DNA of 64,000 bases from UBA877 sp963772245 (GTDB lineage: Bacteria > Chloroflexota > Anaerolineae > Anaerolineales > Villigracilaceae). The stretch lies in NCBI GenBank assembly GCA_963772245.1, contig CAVYWB010000005.1, positions 1,178,001 to 1,242,000 on the forward strand, written 5' to 3'. A model generated the notes under the pieces. That model was not told the DNA's origin and made no database searches. It was given only the letters and a program-made list of their open reading frames with translations. How positions within the stretch are numbered: the first letter of the stretch is position 1; every line of letters starts with the position of its first letter. Made by a program: the position numbers and the translations under genes. Shown here in pieces: positions 26,540-35,407 of the stretch.

Positions 26540-27583
26540 TAAAAAACTATCCAAAGCTTTTTAGAGTTCTTTGGCCGCCATTTGTTTTGGCCCTGGTTGC
26601 AGCCATGTTTGCTGTGGCCTTTTATCTGACCGGGTTCCTTTACCGGGTAGCGCACCTGAATCCGCCCGCGCTGTTGATCCAGATCGTCAACTCCTTTTTA
26701 GGCCTGATCTTCACTGGTCTGATCAGTCGTCTCTTTATACGTTTTTTTAAAGGCGCAACAGGCGAAGGCTTATGCACCGATCATCCAGGCCATGGAAAGG
26801 ATGTCGAGGGGGGACTTCAGTATCCGGCTCGAGAGTAGCCATGAGGACGGCATCGTCAGCGGATTGGCGATCGGTGTCAATAAAATGGCCACGGAACTGG
26901 GACAGATGGAAAATATGCGCCAAGAGTTCGTCTCCATTGTGTCTCACGAGATCCAGTCGCCTTTGACATCCATCCGTGGCTTTGCCCTGGCATTAAAGAG
27001 CGCTTCCCTGAGCGAACAGGAACGGCTGCATTATCTCGAAATCATTGAAATGGAGAGCAAGCGTCTCTCCAGGCTGGCGGATGATCTGTTGAAACTGGCT
27101 TCGCTGGATGCGGAGCAGGTCAAGTTCGAACCACGCAGTTACCGGCTGGATAAGCAGGTCCGCAGCCTCATTTTGACTTGCGAGCCGCAATGGACAGAGA
27201 AGAGAATCGAGCTGGATGTTGCTCTCCAGGAGATTTCCGTCACTGCAGACGAGGACCTGTTGAGCCAGGTCTGGCTCAATTTGCTTCATAACGCCATCAA
27301 ATTTACGCCTCCGGGCGGATTGATTAAAGTGGTACTGCGCCTGCGCGGCGACAAAATCGAATGCAGCATTGCCGACAGCGGCATCGGGATCGCGCCGGAA
27401 GACCAGATCCATGTCTTTGAGCGCTTTTACAAAGCCGATAAAGCGCGTACACATGCAACGGAAGGCAGCGGCCTGGGCCTTTCGATCGTTAAGAAGATTG
27501 TTGACTTGCACAGAGGCACGATCGCTCTCGAAAGCAAATCAGGCGAAGGGACTACCTTCATCATTTGCCTGCCGGTGGAATGA
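26536..27583 (+). CDS. Sensor histidine kinase, frameshifted at a T-run
   Basis: Partner kinase of the upstream regulator, about 348 aa. Two membrane helices (about 12-35 and 48-68) are separated by a very short outer loop, followed by HAMP (MERMSRGDFSIRLE), a phosphoacceptor box SIVSHEIQSPLTSIRG with its His intact, and an ATPase domain (LHNAIKFTP, DSGIGIAP, GSGLGLSIVKK). The frame changes at the seven-T run 26742-26748; with one T fewer, both halves join (FLKAQQAKAYAPII). The span has one extra base. A homopolymer consensus error is the best explanation. The short periplasmic loop suggests sensing within the membrane, as in kinases paired with ABC exporters. Confidence 0.88.
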
Positions 27584-27614
27584 AAAGGGAAAGCGATGAC
27601 AAAATGGAAAACTT

Positions 27615-29288
27615 ATGAACACGTATGCCATCCGGACCGAATCTCTTAGCCGCAGTTTCGGTGCGATCCAGGCCGTGGACAACCTCTCGTTCGAAGTCCC
27701 GGCCGGTACCGTCTTCGGCTTTCTGGGTCCAAATGGGGCTGGAAAGACCACCACAATCCGCCTGCTGCTCGGCCTGATCGAGCTCTCGGCCGGACACGCC
27801 GAAGTTTTGGGTTTTAACACGCGCACCCACGCCGATGCAATCCGCGCCAGGTCGGGGGCGCTGCTCGAGTTCAACGGACTATACGAGCGCCTGTCGGCCG
27901 AAGACAACCTGGATTTCTATGGGCAGGTCTGGCACATGCCAAAAGCCGATCGAAAGGCGCGTATCCAGACGCTACTTACTGATATGGGGTTGTGGGAGCG
28001 CCGCAAGGAGGCGGTTGGGCTGTGGAGCCGCGGCATGAAACAAAAGCTGGCTGTAGCGCGCACCCTTTTCCACCGGCCGGAACTGGTCTTCCTGGACGAA
28101 CCAACCGCCGGCCTCGATCCGATCGCAGCGGCAGCTCTGCGTGACGACCTGTCCGCCCTGGCCTCGCGTGAAGGTGTGACCATCTTCCTGAACACGCACA
28201 ACCTGTCGGATGCCGAGAAGCTCTGCCAAAGGGTGGGAGTGATCAATAAAGGCAAGCTCGTGGCGGTCGGTACGCTGGATGAGCTACGCGCACAAAACGA
28301 GGCACCGCGCCTGGAGATAACAGGAAAGAGCTTCGGCGAAGGGGTGCTGTCGGACCTGCGCAGCCGGCCGGAGGTCCAGAACGTCGCTGAGAAAGAAGGG
28401 AAACTTGTTCTCGAACTCCAACCTGGCGTCCGGTGCGCGCCGCTGATCCGCCTGCTGGTGGAATCCGGCGCAGAAGTCGAAGAAGCCCGCAAAAGTCAGG
28501 CCAGTCTGGAGGACTTGTTCCTAACGCTGATTGAAGAAGAAGGAAATCTTAAAATGATCATTGATATTCTCACCGTGGCCATGAAGGAAATCAAGGAGCT
28601 TCCCTACCTGCGCAAAGATGCCTCCCGCACCAACCTGTTCACCCTGATCATCCTGCTGTCAGTGTTCGGGATCCTTCTGCCCTGGCATGCCGGCAAGGAA
28701 TGGGTCCAGTCACTTTTGAGCATGTTCCCGTGTGTGTGGCTTCCATTCAGTTTGGTCGGCACGACCATGGTGGATTCGTTCGCCGGAGAACGCGAGCGCC
28801 ATACGCTCGAAACCCTGCTCGCCAGCCGCCTTTCGGATCGGGCCATCCTGTTCGGTAAGATCCTGGCGGGGATCCTTTACGGTGCTGGCATCACCTACCT
28901 TTGTATGCTCGTGAGCCTGGTGACGGTCAACCTGGTGGATGGACAGGGCGGCCTGCTGCTCTTTCCGATACCGATCGGTCTGGGGCTGGTGATATTAGTG
29001 CTGCTCGTCTCGACTCTGGCTTCCGTGCTGGGGGTACTGGTCTCGCTGCGGGCCGCCTCAGTGCGGCAGGCGCTGCAAACTTTTACCATTGCCAATGCCG
29101 TCCTGCTCATCCCGATCCTGGTCATTTCCCTGCTGCATCCCGCGTTGCTTGCAAATCTTACCCCTTTCATCCAAACTTCTTTTATCAGCCTGGTGATCGG
29201 CGCCGGAGCCGGTTTGACGCTCCTGGATGTGATCCTGATCCTGGTCACGCTGGCGCGCTTCAAGCGGGCCAAGCTGATCCTGGATTGA
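27615..29288 (+). CDS. ABC transporter ATPase fused to an ABC-2 type permease
   Basis: Protein of 557 aa. The first 310 residues are a complete ABC ATPase: Walker A GPNGAGKTT (38-46), signature WSRGMKQKLAVA, Walker B LVFLDEPTAGLDP, and a regulatory tail ending LEDLFLTLIEEE. Residues 314-557 form an ABC-2 type permease with about six helices, starting MIIDILTVAMKEIKEL. These are usually two genes. Here no stop separates them, and the internal ATG at 28554 has its own AAGGA site, so the permease could also be made alone. It follows the two-component pair and is a probable target. The substrate is unknown. Confidence 0.85.
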   Translation: MNTYAIRTESLSRSFGAIQAVDNLSFEVPAGTVFGFLGPNGAGKTTTIRLLLGLIELSAGHAEVLGFNTRTHADAIRARSGALLEFNGLYERLSAEDNLDFYGQVWHMPKADRKARIQTLLTDMGLWERRKEAVGLWSRGMKQKLAVARTLFHRPELVFLDEPTAGLDPIAAAALRDDLSALASREGVTIFLNTHNLSDAEKLCQRVGVINKGKLVAVGTLDELRAQNEAPRLEITGKSFGEGVLSDLRSRPEVQNVAEKEGKLVLELQPGVRCAPLIRLLVESGAEVEEARKSQASLEDLFLTLIEEEGNLKMIIDILTVAMKEIKELPYLRKDASRTNLFTLIILLSVFGILLPWHAGKEWVQSLLSMFPCVWLPFSLVGTTMVDSFAGERERHTLETLLASRLSDRAILFGKILAGILYGAGITYLCMLVSLVTVNLVDGQGGLLLFPIPIGLGLVILVLLVSTLASVLGVLVSLRAASVRQALQTFTIANAVLLIPILVISLLHPALLANLTPFIQTSFISLVIGAGAGLTLLDVILILVTLARFKRAKLILD

Positions 29289-29667
29289 TGTTCAAACCCG
29301 AAGTCTCAAAGGCTTCGAGTGTCTTGCGAAGAACCTGCGCGGATCGATGGAAGGCTTTATCCCTTTGCCAGCCGGGATGCCTTGTTGTCTGAAAAGGAGA
29401 GGGTCTCCGGAAGCAGGACCTTGCGGATCTGCTGAATGTAGGCGGGCGGCAGGAGCGGATTTGTATGTTAATAATCGAGCGGATCGAGTCCATTCCTCGA
29501 TCTCTTAAGAGTGGAACGGATTCCTGATATTTCCCAGTACCCAGGCTGGACAGGTAAGGCTTATTAGTATGGAATGATGTTAGTTGATATGCAAAATAGA
29601 ACACCCGCCATTATTCTGTTATCTGAACAAATATATTTTTACACCCTCATTTTCCTTAATTGCCCGG
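29289..29667. other. Gene-free spacer with possible coding remnant
   Basis: No supported gene is present. A minus-strand stretch of 33 codons ending at 29357 (LLPPAYIQQIRKVLLPETLS) looks protein-like and could be the end of a decayed gene. It also holds copy 2 of the 40-bp repeat. Confidence 0.4.
29322..29362. repeat. Copy 2 of the imperfect 40-bp dispersed direct repeat
   Basis: Matches 24705-24744 in the same orientation; the first 16 bases are identical and the remainder differs mainly by transitions. It lies 34 bases after the ABC fusion gene. Confidence 0.6.
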
Positions 29668-30299
29668 TTATTCTGCTTTCTTTTCCTCCCGCGCATCTTC
29701 AAATGTCTCGAGGGTTTCCCGTATGAGCCAAATAAGAAAAACCAGTGCGGCAATATACTGAACCCACCACCAGCCAAAGAGAGTGTTGAGAACAAGCCCT
29801 GCGAGCACGGTCCCCGCCATAGCAGCACAGGTGATGGAATTGGTCCCATCCGCTTCCAGAGCAGCACTATCGATCCGCTTTGATATTCGGCGTTTCGTCA
29901 CAGCAAGATAGGGCATGATCACCAGGGCTGCCGCCGATACACCAATACCCAAGATCGAGCTCTCAGGCTTTGCATGGGTAAGCAAGCCATACACAGACGA
30001 GATCGACACATAGACACATAAGAGGCTCAGGGTAACTGCAACTATCCAGGTTGCACGTCGTTCAGCCCGCTCCACTCTTTAAGATCCTCTCCCCGGCTTT
30101 CAACTGAAAACCGCCATAGCAGGATGGATCCACTCACCAGTTCAATCAGGCTGTCCAATCCAAAGGCAGTCAGGAGAACGCTTCCCGCAGCTATTCCTGC
30201 GCCAATCGAAACCGCCATCTCGATCAGCATCCAGATGATGGTAAGCCACTCGATGCGTACACCCATCCTTATCTCAGAATCTCGTATTGGAGTATTCAA
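29668..30299 (-). CDS. Cation diffusion facilitator-like transporter, frameshifted
   Basis: About 210 aa with six hydrophobic helices, belonging to a CDF-like subfamily (PF01545 type). Helix 2 carries AFGLDSLIELVSG and helix 5 has ALEADGTNSITCAAM, positions where CDF exporters bind Zn, Co or Cd. The usual C-terminal cytoplasmic domain is missing; the protein ends in FEDAREEKKAE. The first third (to LKEWSG) and the rest (ERAERRATW onward) are in different frames, with one base lacking near 30065-30080. The metal is not determined. The frame change may be a consensus error. Confidence 0.75.
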
Positions 30300-30949
30300 G
30301 GTATTGTATCAATAGCTAATAAAGATTGGCTGGAATAATACTACTATTCCTCACCAAAGACGAGCGCTTCATAATCTGTATTAAATATACAACTGAAAAA
30401 CCATTGCATTTGTTACAGTTTCAGTAAACTATTCCGTTCCCAACTTACTCAAACAGCCTTTTCCTGCCGGCTTGTGAGCCACCGGGGGTGTTATAAGGTT
30501 GTCAGGGTTCGGGGTAATAATAAGCTGAATTGAAGTGGGGCCATGCGCCGAGCGACCCCGGGGTAACTGCGCCGGGGAGGCGGGTTGAGCGAAACCGAAA
30601 TCCAGGAGTGGCCTATGGTTAGAGGCATGCTCCATTATTGCCATGTTGAATATTAACGATATCTGCTCTATAATTTATTTATACTTGTTGCATTGTTCCT
30701 TAATCCATTGGACCGCTGGAAATCGCCGGAACGGTTAATGAAAAAAGGGGTAAAATCCCATTATTCCCCACTCCATCTTGAGAATTCCCAAAGGCCAAAT
30801 CCATTTCCGTTTTTTGGGGCTTCTGGGGTACACTTAAGCTGTCATATGGAGAGATTGGATCTTTTCAATTCGGGGGAGGCGGGCAGACCCGTTCCCCGAT
30901 CTATTGAGAGGCTAGAAAAAGCAACGAATTCTGCCTGAGGGATGAAATT
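30300..30949. other. Gene-free spacer
   Basis: No supported gene or RNA is seen in this 650-base divergent gap. It must contain the promoters of the CDF gene and of the cyclase-like gene. A GC-rich patch at about 30555-30585 has CCCCGG-type repeats. Confidence 0.5.
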
Positions 30950-32452
30950 ATGTGGACAATGACAATAACCAGCCCTAAAAGTAAACCGCTCCAGATCAAA
31001 TTGACTTCGGGGAAAATGATGATCGGGCGCATGGTCACCAGCGATATCGTGATCGATGATACGGCGGCCTCGCGCAGGCACGCCGAGATCTATTATGATT
31101 CCATGACCGAAATGATCGGCATCAATGATTTGAAAAGCTCCAACGGCACCTATGTCAACCGCCAGAAGATCAGCGGTTTTTACCGACTGCATGACGGCGA
31201 CGTCATCCGGATCGGTCAAACGGAAATGCACCTGACGAAACTTTCCGAGACAAAAGCCGTCCAACAGAAGGATATTTCCGGAACGAGCATTCTGACACGC
31301 GGGATGGTCCTGGAGGCAGTCGATGAGCACCCCATCCCATTGAACGAAATCACAGAAGAGTTGAACACCGTCATCGATATCGAATCAGCCATCCGTTTGG
31401 TGAAGGATATGATCAAGCGAACGATGGTAGTGGATGTTTGTGAGATCCTTATGGCGGCGGACTTCAAGAAAATAGATATGGAAAAATCGGATAATTTAAT
31501 GGTGCGTACGATCCGGAATTCTTCCATTGAAGCAACTTCCATGGCCCTCAGTATTCCGGTGATTGGCGGAGGCAAACCCTATGCGCTTATCTACATGGAA
31601 AAGAACCGCCCGGAGGCGCGCCCGTTCGAGAAACGGGAACTGCAACTGGCCGTTGGAATAAGCCATCAGACCGCCCTGGCGATGCAGAGGATAGAATTAC
31701 TCGAAAAGATTCGCAAAGAAGGGCAGGTCAAGCAGCTCCTGCTGCGGTTTGTTTCACCGGTCGAAGCCGAGGAAGAATTAAAGGATTATTTGAAGACGGG
31801 AAAACTGCCGGAGCTGGTGGAAAAAACGGTCACGGTGCTATTTGCTGAAATTGCCGATTCGACCGGAATGATGGAGCGATTAGGCTCGAAGAAATTTACG
31901 GCCTATCTCAATACTTTTTATCAATATGCCACCCAGATCGTGTTTAAGAATAGCGGGGTGGCCAGATACCTGGGGGATGGGCTGCTGGCGGTTTTTATGG
32001 AAGCCAAGGATAAGCAGGCCCATGAAGAACGGGCCACCAGGGTTGCCTGCGAGATCATTGATTTTGTAAGAAGGCTGGATCCACCTGAACCCGGCCGGCC
32101 GGGCGTGGTCGGCATTGCCATCAACACCGGGAAGGCATTGGTCGGCTATGTGGGCGCCCAGGACCGGGTGGAGTTCAACGTCATGGGTAACCTGATCAAA
32201 ATAACTTATCGTATGCAGGAATATGCCGTTCCGAATCGCATCTTTGTCGGAACGGAAACTGCCCGTGCAATCCACAATTTATATCTTTTGGAAAAAGCCG
32301 GCAGTTTGACAATGAAAGGGAGCGAACAACCCATCGAGACCTTCGCACTCTCTTTCATAAAGACGTCGCCATTCGTCCAAGCCGATAAGAACGGCGACAT
32401 GCAGGCAGCCTTTAAAGCGATCGCCGAAAAGTTAAAGACCCTGGGTAAATAA
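30950..32452 (+). CDS. FHA-GAF-class III cyclase-like protein with altered active site
   Basis: Protein of 500 aa. An FHA phosphothreonine-binding domain (about 20-95; IGRMVTSDIVIDD, SRRHAEI, SSNGTYVN) leads to a GAF-like domain (about 135-250), then a class III nucleotide cyclase homology domain (about 285-460). The cyclase region is altered. The first metal-binding Asp is Glu (LFAEIADSTG). The second, in YLGDGLLAVF, is kept. The segment usually written GDxVNxAxR reads GNLIKITYR, so the base-selecting Asp is Asn and the transition-state Asn is Lys. Catalysis is doubtful; a pseudo-cyclase or effector-binding role is possible. Confidence 0.85.
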   Translation: MWTMTITSPKSKPLQIKLTSGKMMIGRMVTSDIVIDDTAASRRHAEIYYDSMTEMIGINDLKSSNGTYVNRQKISGFYRLHDGDVIRIGQTEMHLTKLSETKAVQQKDISGTSILTRGMVLEAVDEHPIPLNEITEELNTVIDIESAIRLVKDMIKRTMVVDVCEILMAADFKKIDMEKSDNLMVRTIRNSSIEATSMALSIPVIGGGKPYALIYMEKNRPEARPFEKRELQLAVGISHQTALAMQRIELLEKIRKEGQVKQLLLRFVSPVEAEEELKDYLKTGKLPELVEKTVTVLFAEIADSTGMMERLGSKKFTAYLNTFYQYATQIVFKNSGVARYLGDGLLAVFMEAKDKQAHEERATRVACEIIDFVRRLDPPEPGRPGVVGIAINTGKALVGYVGAQDRVEFNVMGNLIKITYRMQEYAVPNRIFVGTETARAIHNLYLLEKAGSLTMKGSEQPIETFALSFIKTSPFVQADKNGDMQAAFKAIAEKLKTLGK

Positions 32453-32478
32453 GACCCGGCAAGCTTTGCAACCTGCAC

Positions 32479-32521
32479 CAGCAATGGCTCACACAAGCAA
32501 GGATTGTGTGAGCCATTGCTG
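32479..32521. terminator. Perfect 18-bp inverted repeat after the cyclase-like gene
   Basis: CAGCAATGGCTCACACAA and its complement flank a 7-base loop (GCAAGGA). It starts 26 bases after the cyclase stop. No T tract follows, so it may be a bidirectional terminator or a small repeat element. Confidence 0.6.
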
Positions 32522-32608
32522 TATGAGGGATGGCAATACTTAAGAGCGATAGTAAATCGGAAAATGTGGAGTACTATTTATCCATACGAAAGGAAAGAGA
32601 GGGTAGAT

Positions 32609-33697
32609 ATGTTTAAAAATACGGTCTTATTAAAGCTCATCCTGGCCGGCACCATCCTGGCATTGGGGCTGGCTGCTTGCAATTTTCCAAGTTCTTCGCC
32701 GATTGCCACTGCGGTCTCCCCGGGCAGCGGCGGCATTGTCAGGGGCGTGGTCTACGGGGACCTCAACGGTAACGGCGCCATAGATCCCGAAGAAGGTCCG
32801 CTGGCCGGGGTGGAGGTGACGCTGGCCGGCTGCGGCGCACTCCAGAACCAGGTCACGCCGGCGGATGGCAGTTTCAATTTCACCAGTTTACCGTCTGGTA
32901 CCTGCCTGGTCTCGGCCACCAAAGCCGGCTGGCATTTTTCCGGCTCCACCCCGAGCCTGGGTTACCCCGTCCCGGCGTCTTCCGACCCGTCGCTGCCGAC
33001 TTCCTTCAGCATGGACCTGGCGCCGGATTCCACACCGACGGCAGCTGCCACCACCCCGGCGATGACAGCCACGGACACCCTCTCACTCACGCCCGCTGAC
33101 ACCCCAACTCCGGCAGAAACTGATACGCTCTCCGCGGCGATGGTCACAGCCAATACGGTAAACACCAATTGCCGCTTCGGTCCCGGAACAGATTTCTCGT
33201 CGGTCGGAGTATTAATGGTTGGACAGACCGTCCCGATCCTGAGTACGATTGCCGACCAGAGCTGGTGGCAGATCGCCAACCCGGGGTCGCCCAGCACCCA
33301 ATGTTGGGTGGCCAGCTCGGTGACGAGCACCTCCGGCGACCTTTCGAAGGTTCCGGTGCTGCCCATCCCGACGGGCCTGGTGGTCAGTGTGAGCGTCAGT
33401 ACACCCGCGATCGTGCACGGCACCTGCGGCGGCCCCAATCCCACCAACTTCTTGGTCTCCATCACGACCAACGGTCCGGCGAAAGCCATCTATCACCTGG
33501 AAATCTACAACGGTGACGGGAGCTTGCGCAATAAAACGTCGGATACCACCTTGATGTTTGCGTCTGCCAGCATCCAAACATTTGACCCAGGCGGCGCGTA
33601 TAATACCGACTGCGGCACGAATTTCAAGATCAAGGTGCTGGTCACCAGCCCCAACAGCAAGTCCGGGCAGGCCACCTGGTCGGTAGTCTCACCATAA
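32609..33697 (+). CDS. Lipoprotein with SdrD-like and SH3-like domains
   Basis: Lipoprotein of 362 aa. The signal ends in a lipobox, LGLAACNF (Cys near residue 21). An SdrD-B/carboxypeptidase-regulatory-like beta domain (GVVYGDLNGNGAIDPEEGPL) contains a Ca-binding-type DLNGNGAIDPEE loop. A Thr/Pro linker follows, then a bacterial SH3 domain (about 170-235; TNCRFGPGTDFSSVGVL) and a C-terminal beta-rich region. The ATG at 32609 is chosen because it gives a proper signal and has AGGAAAG upstream; the frame extends further without homology. It is probably on the outer membrane face; ligand unknown. Confidence 0.85.
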   Translation: MFKNTVLLKLILAGTILALGLAACNFPSSSPIATAVSPGSGGIVRGVVYGDLNGNGAIDPEEGPLAGVEVTLAGCGALQNQVTPADGSFNFTSLPSGTCLVSATKAGWHFSGSTPSLGYPVPASSDPSLPTSFSMDLAPDSTPTAAATTPAMTATDTLSLTPADTPTPAETDTLSAAMVTANTVNTNCRFGPGTDFSSVGVLMVGQTVPILSTIADQSWWQIANPGSPSTQCWVASSVTSTSGDLSKVPVLPIPTGLVVSVSVSTPAIVHGTCGGPNPTNFLVSITTNGPAKAIYHLEIYNGDGSLRNKTSDTTLMFASASIQTFDPGGAYNTDCGTNFKIKVLVTSPNSKSGQATWSVVSP

Positions 33698-33868
33698 AAA
33701 GAAGCCGGCGAAAGGATTTTACCGGCGACCCAATCCATATTCCGCCCGGCAAATTCTTTCAAGATCTGCCGGGTCTTTTGTGTGATTAACCACCCTCGCT
33801 CCAGGCAGGCGGAAGAGTTCCCATGAACCAGCATGCAAGGTTTTCCCCAACCGGGGTAGAATTGCCGC

Positions 33869-34384
33869 ATGCCCGCCAATATCGAAATCAAGGCGCGCGT
33901 GCGCGACATGCCCGGACTGCGTGCACGCGCCGAAGCGTTGAGCGACACGCCTGTCCAGGTCATTCTGCAGGAAGACACCTTCTTCCATACGCACAAAGGC
34001 CGCCTGAAACTGCGACGGCTGCAGCCTGACCAAGCCCAGCTGGTTTATTATGAACGCCCCAACCAGGACGGACCCAAGCGATCCAACTATCAAATTTACG
34101 AAACCGGAGACCCACAACGCCTGCTAACCACCCTGACCCTGGCCCTGGGGGTACGCGGCGTTGTCCGTAAAACCCGTTATCTCTATTTGTGCGGGCAGAC
34201 CCGCATCCACCTGGACGACGTGGAAGGTCTGGGCCAGTTCATGGAACTGGAAGTTGTCCTGCGGGAAAACCAGAGCGACGCCGAGGGCCAAGCCATTGCC
34301 GAAGAGCTGATGGACCGGCTGAAAGTCCAAAAAGAGGACCTGCTGGAAGGGGCCTATATGGACATGCTCGAAAAAAGCCAATAA
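33869..34384 (+). CDS. CYTH-domain protein (CyaB-like)
   Basis: Protein of 171 aa of the CYTH superfamily (class IV adenylate cyclases and triphosphate tunnel enzymes). The N-terminal strand NIEIKAR corresponds to the ExExK motif, with Asn at the first Glu. Basic tunnel residues are seen in GRLKLRR and VRKTRYLYL, and acidic metal-site residues in HLDDVEGLGQFMELEV. Such proteins act on triphosphates with Mg or Mn; cyclase, triphosphatase and thiamine triphosphatase activity cannot be told apart from sequence. It is not close enough to neighbours to suggest an operon. Confidence 0.88.
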   Translation: MPANIEIKARVRDMPGLRARAEALSDTPVQVILQEDTFFHTHKGRLKLRRLQPDQAQLVYYERPNQDGPKRSNYQIYETGDPQRLLTTLTLALGVRGVVRKTRYLYLCGQTRIHLDDVEGLGQFMELEVVLRENQSDAEGQAIAEELMDRLKVQKEDLLEGAYMDMLEKSQ

Positions 34385-34501
34385 TTTGCGGCAAAGAATT
34401 TTCAACACACGTGTGCCTTCGGCACAGTGCAGGCTAAGGACGCCAAGGTTCAAAAAGGGGTATAAATTTTTACCTAGTGCTTTTTCGTTTACTTCCTTTG
34501 A

Positions 34502-35164
34502 TTATTCTTCCCCCTGCCTGTCCAACCTCTCCAATTGGCCGGCATAATGTGCGCTGACCAGCCCGGCGTAAACCAACAGCGGTGGCAGCAGAACGAAGGC
34601 GGTCAACGAAGCCAGCACCAGCGCGCTATTGAACAGCGCCAGACCGACGATCAGAAAAACCAGCAGGTACTGGCGGAAATGCGCACGGGTGATCCTCCAC
34701 AAACACAGCGGGTCCGCCGCCTGCCGGATGGAGCAGCCTTGAGCCAGCAGCACCTGCATGGCCGGGTAGAAGAAAGCATAGAAGATCGAATAGACCAGCA
34801 GGAAAACCAGCACGCATGCCAGCGTGCCTCCAAAGACCGGCAGCAGCATGCCAGGCCGCATGGAATGGACAAAGATCAGCGGCAGGAAAAGCAGGAACAC
34901 CGCCAGGAGCACCGGCAGCAGCCAGAGGATGGTCACGCCGGCAAACTTTCTGCCCAATTTCGATAGCCTTTTCCAATCTGAAAGCTCCGGCACTTCTGGC
35001 TGCCCACCCTGGCCGACCCGCTGGACGATCACGATCAGCCAGCCCAGTACGGGCGCCGCGCCAATCAGTGTATAGGTCAGCAGGCTGGCTATGATGAATT
35101 TCCGGAGCCAGTCCTTATCCTTGAAGAAATAGGTGAAGGAGGCAAAATAATCAAGCAGCGGCAT
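34502..35164 (-). CDS. DUF4013 multipass membrane protein
   Basis: Protein of 220 aa with about five or six helices. The N-terminal sequence DYFASFTYFFKDKDWLRKF is typical of DUF4013, a family of unknown function that often starts with an amphipathic aromatic helix. A TATAAT on the minus strand (35179-35184) lies 15 bases before the ATG, giving an almost leaderless transcript. It is convergent with the CYTH gene. No catalytic motif is recognised. Confidence 0.85.
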   Translation of the reverse strand: MPLLDYFASFTYFFKDKDWLRKFIIASLLTYTLIGAAPVLGWLIVIVQRVGQGGQPEVPELSDWKRLSKLGRKFAGVTILWLLPVLLAVFLLFLPLIFVHSMRPGMLLPVFGGTLACVLVFLLVYSIFYAFFYPAMQVLLAQGCSIRQAADPLCLWRITRAHFRQYLLVFLIVGLALFNSALVLASLTAFVLLPPLLVYAGLVSAHYAGQLERLDRQGEE

Positions 35165-35191
35165 GGCACATCACAGGTATTATAAACGCGG

Positions 35192-35227
35192 GAAGAGGCT
35201 GTCCGAAAAGTAACGGACAGCCTCTTC
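35192..35227. repeat. Perfect 14-bp hairpin, IS-end-like
   Basis: GAAGAGGCTGTCCG and its complement flank the loop AAAAGTAA. The sequence GGCTGTCCGAAAAGT resembles tips of some insertion sequences, so this may be a remnant or a miniature element; it could also end the efflux operon transcript. Confidence 0.5.
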
Positions 35228-35407
35228 GTCTAATTTCTGTGCATCAAAAGGAAGGATGGCATTGCCTTTATGCCGCTATGCACGCTGCGGAAGTATGGAT
35301 AGTCTGTCCCCTGGAGGAGCCTTGCCAGTATGGAGAATTTGACGCCCTGTCCAAAAAAATGACAGGCACACCTGTGCCAGACGCCTCTGGCAGCCCTGCC
35401 AGTTCCG

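Noticed and set aside
29260..29604. Minus-strand frame of 114 codons after the ABC fusion
   Set aside because: Arg/Ser-rich shadow-like sequence overlapping the 3' end of the ABC gene; a different frame in the same stretch looks more protein-like but is only 33 codons.
30429..30644. Minus-strand frame of 71 codons in the gap before the cyclase-like gene
   Set aside because: No ribosome site, no recognisable domain and a composition like noncoding DNA.
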